From Helicobacter equorum (lineage in GTDB: Bacteria; Campylobacterota; Campylobacteria; Campylobacterales; Helicobacteraceae), in NCBI RefSeq assembly GCF_900198655.1, contig NZ_FZPO01000015.1, positions 53,388-117,387 of the forward strand: DNA of 64,000 bases, written 5' to 3'. Position numbers and translations under genes: made by a program. The notes under the pieces were generated by a model. The model was not told where the DNA came from and did not search any database. It saw only the letters and a list, made by a program, of their open reading frames with translations. Shown here in pieces: positions 1 through 9,916 of this stretch (positions are counted from its first letter, which is position 1; the number at the start of each line of letters is the position of its first letter).

Positions 1-1
1 G

Positions 2-160
2 ATAGCATGGCTACGAGAACATCTCTATATGTATGATTGCATACAGGATAGTATCACTAAGGCACGCGAATATGCCTTTTGTGCATTAGATTCTATACAA
101 GGCGAGAATAATGCACACCTTCAAGAGGTTATAGAAAATATGATAGAAAGAGAGTTTTGA
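2..160 (+). CDS. C-terminal end of a polyprenyl diphosphate synthase (partial)
   Basis: The window opens inside a reading frame that stays open for 52 codons and ends with TGA at 158-160. The fragment is helical and ends with an acidic/Leu-rich tail (LDSIQGENNAHLQEV), as at the C-terminus of octaprenyl/polyprenyl diphosphate synthases. The catalytic DDxxD motifs would lie upstream of the window, so the family call rests on this tail and on position: in H. pylori a polyprenyl synthase gene precedes hemA. The stop overlaps the hemA start (TGATG), which suggests translational coupling. Confidence 0.5.
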   Translation: MAWLREHLYMYDCIQDSITKAREYAFCALDSIQGENNAHLQEVIENMIEREF

Positions 161-1509
161 TGCAAGAACAACGAGAGACACAATACCTTGTTATAAGCTT
201 TTCGCATAAACATATGGATCTGACATTGCGAGAAAAATTGGCGTTTGGCGATGAAGAAAAGCTCACATTTTTACGCAAGCTTTGTGAGTGCGAGGCGATT
301 AAAGAGGCGATGTTACTTTCTACTTGCAATCGTGTGGAAGTGTATGCGAGTGCGTTGGATACCAAAGTAGCGCGTGAGTATATTTTGGAGAATCTAGAGT
401 CTTATAAGTGTATTCCTATTGCAATACTTAGAGAATGTGCGGATATACGCCTTAATCAATATGCTATTTATCATACCTTTAGTGTGGCTTCAAGTCTCGA
501 TAGTCTTGTGGTGGGAGAGACACAAATTACAGGGCAACTCAAAGATGCCTATAGATTTGCGTATGAAAATTTGTGTTGTGCCAAAGATATAACGCGTCTT
601 ATGCATTATGCGTTCAAATGTGCCGCGAGAGTGCGTAATAGCGTGGATATTTCCTCTAGCCATACATCTGTAGCTGGAGCGGCGATTCATATGCTTGTAG
701 CTAAATTTTCGCAATATGGCGAAAGTTTAGATTCTAAAGAAGTAGTAGTGTTGGGTGCTGGTGAAATGGCGATTCTCGCCTTAAAGCACCTTGCAAAATA
801 TGACACAAAGATTACGCTTATAAATCGTAGTTTGCAAAATGCTCAAAGCATAGTGGAAAATTTTGCACAAGAAGTTGCGTGCAAAGTAGAAATAAAGCCC
901 TTTAGCCAACTTCAAGAAGTGCTGGATCGTGCGGATGTGTTAGTGAGTGCTACAGGTGCACCTCATAGTGTGATTAGTGCAGAAATGATACGCCCAAGCA
1001 TGCATAAGCGCGTATGGTTTGACCTCGCGGTGCCAAGAGACATAGAAGAAGTGCAAATAGAGAATCTAGAGATTTATAAGGTTGATGATTTGCAAGAGAT
1101 TGTTACCAAAAACAAACAGCAACGCCAAGAAAATGCAAAAGATGGTTATGAGATTGTTGAGCAATATACACAGGAGTTTTTTAAGTGGCTGCAGACTTTG
1201 GGTGTGGATCCTATCATCAAGCATATGCGCTTACTAGCTAAAGATTCTAGCTTCAAAGAACTTGATAAGGCAATTAAAAAGGGCTTTTTGCCTAGTGAGT
1301 ATCGCCAAAATGTCGAGAAAATCTTACATAATGCGTTTAATACATTTTTACATAAGCCCACGATACGCATAAAAGAAGCTGGAGAAAGCATCAATTCTGA
1401 TCCCATTATCGAGGCAGTAAAGAGTATTTTTGATATCAATGATGAAATTGTAATGCTCAATAAATACACATGTGAGGAATATTTCACAGAATCTAAAAAT
1501 ACAAAGTAA
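160..1509 (+). CDS. hemA: Glutamyl-tRNA reductase
   Basis: This enzyme reduces glutamyl-tRNA(Glu) to glutamate-1-semialdehyde, the first step of C5-pathway tetrapyrrole synthesis in the cytoplasm. The protein of 449 residues has the catalytic-Cys motif STCNRVEVYA (Cys about residue 56), the conserved GETQITGQ segment in the middle, an NADPH-binding GAGEMA stretch near residue 195 and a helical C-terminal dimerisation region. I place the start at the ATG at 160, which overlaps the upstream TGA, rather than at the TTG one codon earlier. It is followed within 18 bases by proS and then hemC, the same order as in H. pylori, so the heme genes are probably co-transcribed. Confidence 0.97.
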   Translation: MQEQRETQYLVISFSHKHMDLTLREKLAFGDEEKLTFLRKLCECEAIKEAMLLSTCNRVEVYASALDTKVAREYILENLESYKCIPIAILRECADIRLNQYAIYHTFSVASSLDSLVVGETQITGQLKDAYRFAYENLCCAKDITRLMHYAFKCAARVRNSVDISSSHTSVAGAAIHMLVAKFSQYGESLDSKEVVVLGAGEMAILALKHLAKYDTKITLINRSLQNAQSIVENFAQEVACKVEIKPFSQLQEVLDRADVLVSATGAPHSVISAEMIRPSMHKRVWFDLAVPRDIEEVQIENLEIYKVDDLQEIVTKNKQQRQENAKDGYEIVEQYTQEFFKWLQTLGVDPIIKHMRLLAKDSSFKELDKAIKKGFLPSEYRQNVEKILHNAFNTFLHKPTIRIKEAGESINSDPIIEAVKSIFDINDEIVMLNKYTCEEYFTESKNTK

Positions 1510-1526
1510 TCTTTTCAGGAGTCAAT

Positions 1527-3311
1527 ATGCGATTTTCACAGATTTTTGCCCCCACACTCAAAGAGATACCAAAAGATGCTATTTTAGTTAGTCATCAGCT
1601 TTTGCTTAGGGCTGGATATATTCAGCAAGTAGGTAGTGGGATTTATAATTTTTTGCCATTAGGTAAAAAAATGCTTGATGCGATTCGTGCCGTTATCAAA
1701 GAAGAAATGGATAAAATTGGCGCTCAAGAGATTCTCATGGGCTTTGTTACACCTGCAGAATTGTGGCAAGAAAGTGGGCGCTATAATCAATATGGTAAAG
1801 AACTTTTGCGCTTACAAGATAGAAAAGATAATGAGTTTGTGCTAGGACCCACACACGAAGAAATGGTAACACACATCGCACGATCATTTATCAAAAGCTA
1901 CAAGCAACTACCTTTGCATGTGTATCAGATTCACACAAAATTTCGTGATGAGGCTAGACCGAGATTTGGGCTTATGCGCGCACGAGAATTTGTCATGAAA
2001 GATGGCTATAGCTTTCATAGTAGCTATGAGGATTTGGATCGAGAATTTAGAGAGGTTGAGCAAGCATATAGGCGTATTTGTGAGCGATTGGGATTAGAGT
2101 ATAAAGTCGTAGAGGCAGATAGTGGCGCTATTGGCGGTAGTGGTAGCAAGGAATTTATGGTGTTGGCAAATTGCGGTGAAGATACGCTTGTAGTGTGTAA
2201 AAATTGTGAGTATGGTGCAAATCTTGAAGCCGCTAAGCGCAAAAGTAGGCAAGCACCAAATGATGAAGGAAAATATGGTGCTCAAGCCCCAAAGGCAACA
2301 TTTTGTGAGTTTTTAACACCAGACACCAAGACGATAGAATCTTTATGTGATTTTTTTAAGATTCATCCATTTTTTACTATAAAAGCTGTAGTCAAAAAAG
2401 CCTTAAGAGAATCTAGTAATGCAGATGACAAAGCCACGAAAGATAATGCAAGTGAAGTGGTGGTATTTTTTGTGCGTGGAGATGATGAGTGCGAGGAGAC
2501 AAAGGCGCTAAACGCACTCAATGCACTTGGTGTAGCACACTATAGTGGCTTAGAAGATGCACCACAAGCACTCTTAGAATCTACAGGGCTTCAGGCAGGA
2601 TTTATAGGACCTATAGGGCTTAATGGTGTGCGTTATATACTTGATGAGAGTTTGCGAGAGGCTAAGGATATGATTGTTGGAGCAAACAAAAAGGATTATC
2701 ATATAGTAGGAGTTGCCTTTAATGAATTTGATGAATTGCACAATGCACATTATGCAGATATCATCAAGGTAAAAGAGGGCGATGAATGTCCACATTGTGG
2801 ATGTGGATTGCAGTATGCTAAAGGCATAGAGATTGGGCATATTTTTAAACTTGGTGAGAAATATTCTGCATCTATGAATGCAACATTTTTAGATTATATG
2901 GGAAAAGCTCGTAACCTTATTATGGGTTGTTATGGGATTGGTGTTACACGTTTGCTTCCAGCAATTTTAGAGCAAAAAAGCGATGAATTTGGTTGTGTAT
3001 GGGGCGAAGGTGTGAGAATCTTTGATATTGTGATTATTGTTTCAAATATGAAAGATAACGATCAAATGTCTTATGCATTGGAGCTTTATAAAAAACTTAA
3101 AGATTGTGGCGTTGATGTTGTGCTTGATGATCGAGATGAGCGCTTTGGTTTTAAAATGAAAGATTTTGAGCTTATAGGGTTTTATCAAGCGCTTATTGTT
3201 GGTAAAACTCTTGGTGAAGGCAAGGTAGAGCTTATCAAGCGTGAAGGACGAAAAAGACAGATTATTGAGGCGACACAGGCATTAGATGTGATCCTCAATG
3301 CAAACTCATAA
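1527..3311 (+). CDS. proS: Prolyl-tRNA synthetase, bacterial type
   Basis: A cytoplasmic class II aminoacyl-tRNA synthetase that charges tRNA(Pro). Motif 2 (FRDEARPRFGLMRAREF) sits near residue 140 and motif 3 (GCYGIGVTR) near residue 467. Between them lies the bacterial editing insertion (about residues 225-400) that clears mis-charged Ala-tRNA(Pro). The 594 residues are slightly longer than usual; the excess seems to lie in the insertion domain. An AGGAG ribosome site lies 6 bases before the ATG. The gene sits between hemA and hemC, an arrangement shared with H. pylori. Confidence 0.97.
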   Translation: MRFSQIFAPTLKEIPKDAILVSHQLLLRAGYIQQVGSGIYNFLPLGKKMLDAIRAVIKEEMDKIGAQEILMGFVTPAELWQESGRYNQYGKELLRLQDRKDNEFVLGPTHEEMVTHIARSFIKSYKQLPLHVYQIHTKFRDEARPRFGLMRAREFVMKDGYSFHSSYEDLDREFREVEQAYRRICERLGLEYKVVEADSGAIGGSGSKEFMVLANCGEDTLVVCKNCEYGANLEAAKRKSRQAPNDEGKYGAQAPKATFCEFLTPDTKTIESLCDFFKIHPFFTIKAVVKKALRESSNADDKATKDNASEVVVFFVRGDDECEETKALNALNALGVAHYSGLEDAPQALLESTGLQAGFIGPIGLNGVRYILDESLREAKDMIVGANKKDYHIVGVAFNEFDELHNAHYADIIKVKEGDECPHCGCGLQYAKGIEIGHIFKLGEKYSASMNATFLDYMGKARNLIMGCYGIGVTRLLPAILEQKSDEFGCVWGEGVRIFDIVIIVSNMKDNDQMSYALELYKKLKDCGVDVVLDDRDERFGFKMKDFELIGFYQALIVGKTLGEGKVELIKREGRKRQIIEATQALDVILNANS

Positions 3312-3323
3312 TAAGGAGCTAGA

Positions 3324-4277
3324 ATGCCAAATAAACTCATCATTGGAACGAGGGGTAGTGCATTAGCCTTATGGCAAGCAGAACATATCAAAAAGCGATT
3401 GTTGCTTGAGCATGGAGTAGAATCTGAATTAAAAATCATTAGAACTAAGGGCGATAAGATTCTTGATGTGCCATTAGCAAAAATCGGTGGCAAAGGACTT
3501 TTTACCAAAGAGCTTGAAGAGATGTTACTTGAGGGATCTATTGACATAGCGGTGCATAGCCTCAAAGATGTGCCTGTAGAGTTAGAGAGTGGGCTAGAGC
3601 TCACAGCAATTACCAAAAGAGTTAGTTTTGAGGATTGTTTTTTGAGTATGCGATATGCAGGTATTGATGATTTGCCTCAAAATGCAAGAGTTGGGACGAC
3701 TTCTTTGCGAAGATCGATGCAATTAAAGTTATTGCGTAGGGATTTGGACACACTTTCTTTACGAGGAAATGTGCAAACACGCCTACAAAAATTAAAAGAT
3801 GGTGAGTTTGATGCGATCATTTTGGCAAAAGCGGCTTTGGAGCGTTTGGAGATAGATACCAAGCAGATCACATATATAAAGCCTTTGTCATTTATGATAC
3901 CAGCAATGGGGCAAGGGGCGCTTGGTATAGAGTGTGCGAGTAAGAATGTCAATGTAGTGCGATATGCACAGCAATTACAAGATGAAGAGAGTGTAATTTG
4001 CTGTAGTGCGGAGCGAGAGTTTATTCGTGCATTAGATGGTGGTTGTCAAGTGCCTATAGGTGTGCATGCACGTAAAGAATCTACACAACTAGTGTTAGAA
4101 GCAATTTTAGGCTTGCCAGATGGGAGCGCAAGTATCCATTCAACGCTTATGTGTGTGTTAGATTCTCATCCAGAGATTGCGCTTATTAGTGCCAAAAATC
4201 TTGGTTTGCATTTGGCACAGAAATTTATTGCAAATGGAGCCAAAGAGCTTTTAGAACAAGCTTATAAAATGATTTAG
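3324..4277 (+). CDS. hemC: Porphobilinogen deaminase (hydroxymethylbilane synthase)
   Basis: Polymerises four porphobilinogen molecules to hydroxymethylbilane in heme synthesis. The N-terminal [16 protein letters not shown] signature and the DGGCQVP loop are present; Cys241 in that loop anchors the dipyrromethane cofactor. The length of 317 residues is normal for the family. AAGGAG lies just upstream of the ATG and only 12 bases separate it from proS, so it is the third gene of the hemA-proS-hemC unit. Confidence 0.97.
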   Translation: MPNKLIIGTRGSALALWQAEHIKKRLLLEHGVESELKIIRTKGDKILDVPLAKIGGKGLFTKELEEMLLEGSIDIAVHSLKDVPVELESGLELTAITKRVSFEDCFLSMRYAGIDDLPQNARVGTTSLRRSMQLKLLRRDLDTLSLRGNVQTRLQKLKDGEFDAIILAKAALERLEIDTKQITYIKPLSFMIPAMGQGALGIECASKNVNVVRYAQQLQDEESVICCSAEREFIRALDGGCQVPIGVHARKESTQLVLEAILGLPDGSASIHSTLMCVLDSHPEIALISAKNLGLHLAQKFIANGAKELLEQAYKMI

Positions 4278-4290
4278 GGAATAATGCTTT

Positions 4291-4313
4291 CTTTAGACAT
4301 TTTGCTATACAAT
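4291..4313 (+). promoter_or_regulatory. Probable promoter of gyrA
   Basis: The short gap between hemC and gyrA holds TGCTATACAAT, an extended -10-like box (TATACA/TACAAT at 4306-4313), with no clear -35, as is common for sigma70 promoters in Epsilonproteobacteria. This is sequence resemblance only. Confidence 0.4.
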
Positions 4314-4343
4314 GCCTAAAAATTATATTTGGAGTTTGGAATT

Positions 4344-6809
4344 ATGGAAAATTTGCTAGAGCATGGAAATATCACAGATATTCGTATCGATGACAGCATA
4401 AAGGAAAGTTATCTTGATTATTCTATGAGTGTGATTGTAGGGCGTGCGTTGCCTGATGCCAAAGATGGCTTAAAACCAGTGCATAGAAGAATCTTGTATG
4501 CTATGCATGAATTAGGTGTTACCTCACGAAAGCCCTATAAAAAAAGTGCAAGGATTGTGGGTGATGTGATTGGTAAGTATCATCCTCATGGGGATTCTGC
4601 GGTATATGATGCGCTAGTGCGAATGGCACAAGATTTTTCTATGCGTTTGGAGCTTGTCGATGGGCAGGGAAATTTTGGTTCTATTGATGGCGATAGTGCG
4701 GCGGCAATGCGTTATACAGAAGCGCGTATGACAGCAGCAAGTGAGGAAATGCTCCGCGATATAGAAAAAGAAACGGTGGAATTTGTAGGCAACTATGATG
4801 ACACACTTACTGAACCCTTGATTTTACCCACACGTATTCCTAATCTTCTCGTGAATGGATCAAGTGGTATTGCTGTGGGTATGGCGACTTCTATCCCTCC
4901 ACATAGACTTGATGAGATTGTCGATGCATTATTATATCTTTTGGATATACCTGAAGCCCAAACACAAGATCTCTTATCCATTGTGCAAGGACCAGATTTC
5001 CCTACAGGAGGGATAATCTATGGCAAACAAGGTATCACAGAAGCTTATTGCACAGGTCGTGGACGAGTAAAGGTGCGTGCCAAGACACATATTGAACATA
5101 CCAAAACAAAAGAAGTTATTGTCATTGATGAGGTGCCCTATCAAGTCAATAAGGCAAAACTTGTAGAGCAAATTAGTGAGCTTGCAAAAGAAAAAGTGAT
5201 TGAGGGTATCTCGGAAGTGCGTGATGAATCTGATAGAGAGGGAATTCGTGTAGTGATCGAACTTAAGCGTGAAGCGATGAGTGAGATTGTGCTTAACCAT
5301 CTTTTTAAATCCACGACAATGGAAAGCACATTTGGGATTATTCTTCTTGCTATCCATAACAAAGAACCAAAGATTTTTACACTTTTAGAGCTTTTGGAGA
5401 TTTTTATTGCGCACCGCAAGACAATTATTATTCGTCGTAGTATTTTTGAGCTCGAAAAAGCTAGGGCTAGAGCTCATATTTTAGAGGGTCTTACAATTGC
5501 ACTTGATCACATTGATGAGGTGATTGCGACAATTCGTGCAAGCGCAGATACAGAAAATGCAAAAAATGCTTTGGTAGAAAAGTTTAGTCTTTCTGAATTG
5601 CAAGCTAAAGCCATTTTGGAAATGCGTTTGCAACGCCTCACAGGGTTAGAGCGTGATAAGATTGCGAGCGAATATGCACAGCTTTTAGAAGAGATTGCAA
5701 GTTTAGAATCTATTTTGCGTAGTGAAGAGAAATTAAAAGAAATCATTAAAGAAGAGCTTATAGAGATTAAACAAAAATTTAGCACACCACGCAAGACACA
5801 GATTGAAGAAGATTATGATGCCATAGATGTAGAAGATTTAATTCCAAATGAAAAAGTTGTGGTTACTATGAGTCATAGAGGCTATGTCAAGCGTGTCCAG
5901 CTCAAGACATATGAAAAACAAAATCGTGGTGGCAAAGGCAAAATAAGTGGAAATACACACGATGATGACTTTATAGAATCTTTTTTTGTTGCAAATGCGC
6001 ATGATACGATTATGTTTGTTACCAACAAGGGACAATTATATTGGCTCAAGGTGTATAAGATTCCAGAGGCAGGGAGAACAGCCATTGGCAAGGCAGTGGT
6101 TAATCTTGTCAATATACAACCTGATGAAAAGATTATGGCAACTATTACGACAACAGATTTTAATGCGGATAAATCTCTTGTCTTTTTCACAAAAAATGGT
6201 ATTGTCAAACGCACAAACCTAAGCGAATACGGAAATGTGCGTAGTGTGGGAGTGAGGGCGATCAATCTTGATGAGAATGATGAACTTGTGGGTGCAAATA
6301 TCATCACACCTAGCGTCAAGGAGCTTTTTATTGCCACATATCAAGGTATGTGTATTCGATTTTGTGTCGATGATGTGCGTGAGATTGGGCGCGTGAGCAG
6401 AGGGGTAACAGGGATTAGGTTTAAGGCTAATGAGGATTTTGTCGTGGGAGCTACGACGATTTATAATGACAATGATAAGCTTTTAACCGTGAGTGAGCAG
6501 GGTATCGGTAAGCAAACAATCGCTGGAGAATATAGACTGCAAACTCGCGGTGGTAAGGGCGTGATTGTGATGAAACTCACACCAAAAACCGGAAAACTTG
6601 TAAGTGTCGTGAATGTTAATGATGAAGATATGGATTTGATGGTGCTTACAAGTTCTGGAAAAATGATTAGGGTTGATACAGAAGCAATCCGCGAGGCTGG
6701 GCGCAATACAAGTGGGGTGAAAATTGTTAATGTCGGTAATGACAAGGTGGCTTATGCCAATAAATGCCCTAAACAAAAACAAGAAGATGAGCAGCCAATA
6801 GGTGAATAA
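4344..6809 (+). CDS. gyrA: DNA gyrase subunit A
   Basis: The breakage-reunion subunit of gyrase, which introduces negative supercoils with GyrB. The N-terminal winged-helix region has the catalytic Tyr124 in MRYTEARM. The C-terminal half has the beta-pinwheel repeats and the GyrA-box-like QNRGGKGK near residue 525. I chose the ATG at 4344 because TTTGGAG (4328-4334) precedes it at good spacing; the upstream TTG would overlap that site. The quinolone-determining loop reads [10 protein letters not shown], with Ser85 and Asp89 where H. pylori has Asn87 and Asp91. The length of 821 residues is normal. Confidence 0.98.
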   Translation: MENLLEHGNITDIRIDDSIKESYLDYSMSVIVGRALPDAKDGLKPVHRRILYAMHELGVTSRKPYKKSARIVGDVIGKYHPHGDSAVYDALVRMAQDFSMRLELVDGQGNFGSIDGDSAAAMRYTEARMTAASEEMLRDIEKETVEFVGNYDDTLTEPLILPTRIPNLLVNGSSGIAVGMATSIPPHRLDEIVDALLYLLDIPEAQTQDLLSIVQGPDFPTGGIIYGKQGITEAYCTGRGRVKVRAKTHIEHTKTKEVIVIDEVPYQVNKAKLVEQISELAKEKVIEGISEVRDESDREGIRVVIELKREAMSEIVLNHLFKSTTMESTFGIILLAIHNKEPKIFTLLELLEIFIAHRKTIIIRRSIFELEKARARAHILEGLTIALDHIDEVIATIRASADTENAKNALVEKFSLSELQAKAILEMRLQRLTGLERDKIASEYAQLLEEIASLESILRSEEKLKEIIKEELIEIKQKFSTPRKTQIEEDYDAIDVEDLIPNEKVVVTMSHRGYVKRVQLKTYEKQNRGGKGKISGNTHDDDFIESFFVANAHDTIMFVTNKGQLYWLKVYKIPEAGRTAIGKAVVNLVNIQPDEKIMATITTTDFNADKSLVFFTKNGIVKRTNLSEYGNVRSVGVRAINLDENDELVGANIITPSVKELFIATYQGMCIRFCVDDVREIGRVSRGVTGIRFKANEDFVVGATTIYNDNDKLLTVSEQGIGKQTIAGEYRLQTRGGKGVIVMKLTPKTGKLVSVVNVNDEDMDLMVLTSSGKMIRVDTEAIREAGRNTSGVKIVNVGNDKVAYANKCPKQKQEDEQPIGE

Positions 6810-6877
6810 CATCTCTTGTAAGAAATTCAGGGGATTATGTAGAGAATCTTGATATATTTTACGTTTAAGGAGTGACA

Positions 6878-8535
6878 ATGAAATATGTAGTTCGGGGGGG
6901 GGGGGCAATAACAAGATAATATATCCTCTCTACGGAATTTTGATAGAGAGTGTATTTTGGTTACTAGTTGTAGGTTATGCGATTTTAGTAGCTTCTTGGG
7001 CTACTTTTAGTGTTATTGATGATCATACTTTTATTAAGACTCTCTTTATAGGTGAATATATTCCATTTTTTATTCACGCAGATATTGGGCGGTTTTATCC
7101 GCTTGATGGACAAGAGTGGAATGTTTTGAGTTATTTGTTTTCTCCAAATGCAAAGATTTTTTATGCCTTTAATGCTTTGTGTCTGATTGTTGTTGTATGG
7201 TGTTTACGATATGCATTGCTACGATTTGTATTTTCATATACACGATCTTTATATGCTCGATATGTGGTATATGGATTTATTTTGCTCTGTATCTTTTCTC
7301 CCGCATTTATTACTGCTTGGCTTAGATTATTTGTGCCAGAGCGTATGGAGTTTGTATTTTTTAGTCTTTTTTTGGCATGTTATATGTATGTAGTGTATGC
7401 ACACACAAACATTAAGTCTTGGATTGTTTTAGTTTTGGGTGTGGTTTGTGCAAATCTTGCATTATATTATAAAGAAACAGCATTTGTAATGCTCGGCATT
7501 TTTGGTTTTGTGCATTGTATTTTGAGTTATAAGCAATCACTCCGAATTCATAAAGTTTTTGATATAGCCATTGTGATAAGTAGTGTGGTGTGGTTACTTG
7601 TCTATGTAATAGTCGTAGTAACACACAAACACACTGCAGGATCATACGGTGATACGCCATATAATCAACTCTTTGTTATGGCAAAAGTTGTTTTTACTTA
7701 TATCTTACAAGAACCTTTTTTGTTTGTTGCAGTGCCACTTTTTGTGTTGTGTAGAATCTTTATGGTGTTATCCAAAAAATCTCCATATATCCCACTTCTT
7801 GATGCAAGTTTGGTGGGAGCATTAGCCTTGTGTGTCGAGTATATTGTGCTTAAGATTGGCGATACGCATTATCCACTTCCTGCCTATATTTTTGGGCTTG
7901 TTGGGCTTATGGGTATGGGTATGTATTATTGGAGACAACGCATTATAAGGGTTATTTATATAGTTTGCTTGGTATTGTATATAAGCAATAGTCTTTTTGT
8001 GAGTGCATATCAATTTGCCTTCTATAAGGTTGTGCCAAACAACTTTCAAGATACCTTAGGATTTTTGAGTGCTTATACTAAACAACATCCAAATACGCAT
8101 ATGTATTTAGAGGGTGTCAATCGTGCTTCTGGCGTAGAGGTGTATCACAGCTTTGGATCATGGCTTAAGTTTTATGGGGCGGAGGATTTTGATTTATACT
8201 CTGATATAGAAATAGATAATATCCTTTTAGGAAAAGAAAATCTTAATAGTCCATATAGTGTTTTTAGGAGTAATGCTACTGTGCCTAAGCAAAGTGGTGA
8301 CATTGTGGTCTTTACGCCTTATACATTCTTAAATATTACACAAGAAAAACTCAAGGAATTTGAGCAACATTATGAGCTTTTACATATAAGCGATTTTGGT
8401 TATGAGATTCCACGGCTTGGTATAAAGGCTTTTATCAAAGAATTTGTGCGTAACAAGGGAGTTCAAGGTGAAGTCGTGTTAAATCAGAATACATATGGAT
8501 TACCTTTGTATTTTTATGTCTATAAGGTGCGTTAA
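6878..8535 (+). CDS. Phase-variable multi-spanning membrane protein, GT-C glycosyltransferase-like (currently OFF)
   Basis: The long open frame (TTG at 6940) has no good start of its own. The ATG at 6878 has AAGGAG (6868-6873) and reads into a run of 12 G (6894-6905), but in this register it stops at TAA 6917-6919. The downstream frame stays open back to the tract. With 10 or 13 G, ATG 6878 would join it to give a protein of about 551-552 residues. That protein has around ten membrane helices, an acidic pair (VIDDHTF) in the first loop as in GT-C enzymes, and a soluble C-terminal part of about 150 residues that is probably periplasmic. Function is inferred from topology only; no sugar can be named. 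It could also be a non-enzymatic membrane protein. Confidence 0.75.
6894..6905. repeat. G12 homopolymer contingency tract
   Basis: Twelve consecutive G follow codon GTT-C of the short frame starting at ATG 6878. The frame opens into the downstream membrane-protein gene when the number of G is 10 or 13, so the assembled sequence is out of frame. The flanks are TTC on the left and CA on the right. Confidence 0.9.
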
Positions 8536-8560
8536 TTGCCATAGAATCTAGAATTTTCTC

Positions 8561-8591
8561 TTGACTTAGAGTAGCTCTCATCTTTTATAAT
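8561..8591 (+). promoter_or_regulatory. Probable sigma70 promoter of the alcohol dehydrogenase gene
   Basis: TTGACT at 8561-8566 and TATAAT at 8586-8591 are separated by 19 bases. The spacer is slightly long, but both boxes are close to consensus and lie about 30 bases before the ATG at 8623. Confidence 0.55.
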
Positions 8592-8622
8592 TACATTTTT
8601 ATTTTTTATCTAAGGAGATGAG

Positions 8623-9711
8623 ATGTTATTAGATTCAAACCTCAATGAAATCAAAGAAGGCAAAAGAATCACCGCTAAAGGGTATGCGGTGCAACATAAA
8701 GATGATACCTTCAAACCTTTTGAATTTTCTCGCCATACTTTGGGAGAAAGTGACATTTTAATCGAGATTTTGTATGCTGGAATCTGCCATAGCGATATCC
8801 ACTCTGCACGCAGTGAATGGCACAATGGAATCTATCCTATGGTGCCAGGACACGAAATAGCGGGGCGTGTTGTGGCAGTTGGTAGCAAGGTAAGTAAATT
8901 TAAAGTCGGAGATTATGCAGGGGTTGGATGTATGGTCAATTCTTGTGGGGAATGCGAAGCCTGTAAGGCAAGTAACGAGCAGTATTGCGAACGCGGTATG
9001 GTCGCTACTTATGACTGCAAAGATTATTGCCATAATAATGAGCCTACTTATGGTGGATACTCTAACAATATTGTAGTAAGTGAAAAGTTTGTCATAATGG
9101 TGCCACAAGATGCGCCACTTGAAAAGGTCGCACCATTGCTTTGTGCAGGGATTACTACTTACGCACCACTTAAATTTAGCAAGGTAAAGGCTGGAGATAA
9201 AGTTGCTGTAGCAGGGTTTGGTGGGCTTGGTATGATGGCGCTTAAATATGCTAAGCAAATGGGTGCTGAAGTTTTTATTTTTGCAAGAAACAAAAATAAA
9301 GAACAAGATGCCCTTAAACTCGGTGCTACAAAGCTATATGACACGACAGATCCTAAGATCGTTATAGAACGATTTGATCTTATTATTTCTACTATTCCTA
9401 CGCCTTATGATATTACAGCATATCTCAAGCTCCTTAAGCTTGGTGGAGAAATGGGGATTGTTGGGCTCCCGCCTTCTGAAGTGGATCCAAAAATTGGAGC
9501 GCAAGGACTTATTTTTAATGCCCACAAAAAAGTGTATGGCTCACTCATTGGCAGTATAAAGGAAACCCAAGAAATGCTAGATTTTTCACTCAAGCACAAG
9601 ATTTATCCAGAGACAGAAATTATCTCGGCAAACCAAATCAATGAGGCATATGAAAATCTCACAACAGGCAGGGCAAAATTCCGCTATGTCATCGATATGG
9701 CGACCTTATAA
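8623..9711 (+). CDS. Zinc-dependent alcohol dehydrogenase, cinnamyl-alcohol dehydrogenase type
   Basis: A medium-chain NAD(P)-dependent dehydrogenase, probably an NADP(H) aldehyde reductase. The catalytic zinc ligands fit Cys55 (GICHSD) and the GHE motif at residues 76-78. The structural zinc site is four Cys at 108, 111, 114 and 122. A GFGGLG nucleotide-binding turn lies near residue 200. At 362 residues it resembles the H. pylori HP1104-type enzyme. It has its own promoter and AAGGAG ribosome site and is followed by a hairpin, so it is probably monocistronic. The substrate cannot be read from sequence. Confidence 0.9.
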   Translation: MLLDSNLNEIKEGKRITAKGYAVQHKDDTFKPFEFSRHTLGESDILIEILYAGICHSDIHSARSEWHNGIYPMVPGHEIAGRVVAVGSKVSKFKVGDYAGVGCMVNSCGECEACKASNEQYCERGMVATYDCKDYCHNNEPTYGGYSNNIVVSEKFVIMVPQDAPLEKVAPLLCAGITTYAPLKFSKVKAGDKVAVAGFGGLGMMALKYAKQMGAEVFIFARNKNKEQDALKLGATKLYDTTDPKIVIERFDLIISTIPTPYDITAYLKLLKLGGEMGIVGLPPSEVDPKIGAQGLIFNAHKKVYGSLIGSIKETQEMLDFSLKHKIYPETEIISANQINEAYENLTTGRAKFRYVIDMATL

Positions 9712-9732
9712 TAAGGTGCTTAGCTTGTATGG

Positions 9733-9754
9733 TATCTTGCCTTGGGGCAAGATA
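9733..9754 (+). terminator. Hairpin after the alcohol dehydrogenase gene
   Basis: TATCTTGCC and GGCAAGATA form a perfect 9-base-pair stem around a TTGG loop, extendable by two G-U pairs and one further T-A pair. It lies 21 bases after the stop codon. No U-run follows (TTAAAACTC), so it may be a weak terminator or an mRNA 3'-end stabiliser. The rest of the gap to 9916 shows only a TATACT box at 9860-9865 that could serve icd. Confidence 0.45.
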
Positions 9755-9916
9755 TTAAAACTCTAAGCTCAATTCTAAGCGATGTGTAAAAAGTAACACA
9801 CACAATGCTTATAGGGCAAAAATCTTATGAAACTCTGTGTGAATTAGTCTAGTTTTTGTTATACTGTATGAGTTTTTAGCAAAACAATTAATCTCATTCT
9901 TGAAAGGAAGGTTGCG

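Noticed and set aside
4329..4343. Upstream TTG start of gyrA adding MEFGI.
   Set aside because: The TTTGGAG ribosome site lies within this stretch and fits the ATG at 4344.
8758..9306. A 182-codon antisense open frame inside the alcohol dehydrogenase gene.
   Set aside because: It is a shadow of a well-conserved enzyme, has no ribosome site and an unnatural His/Cys-rich composition.
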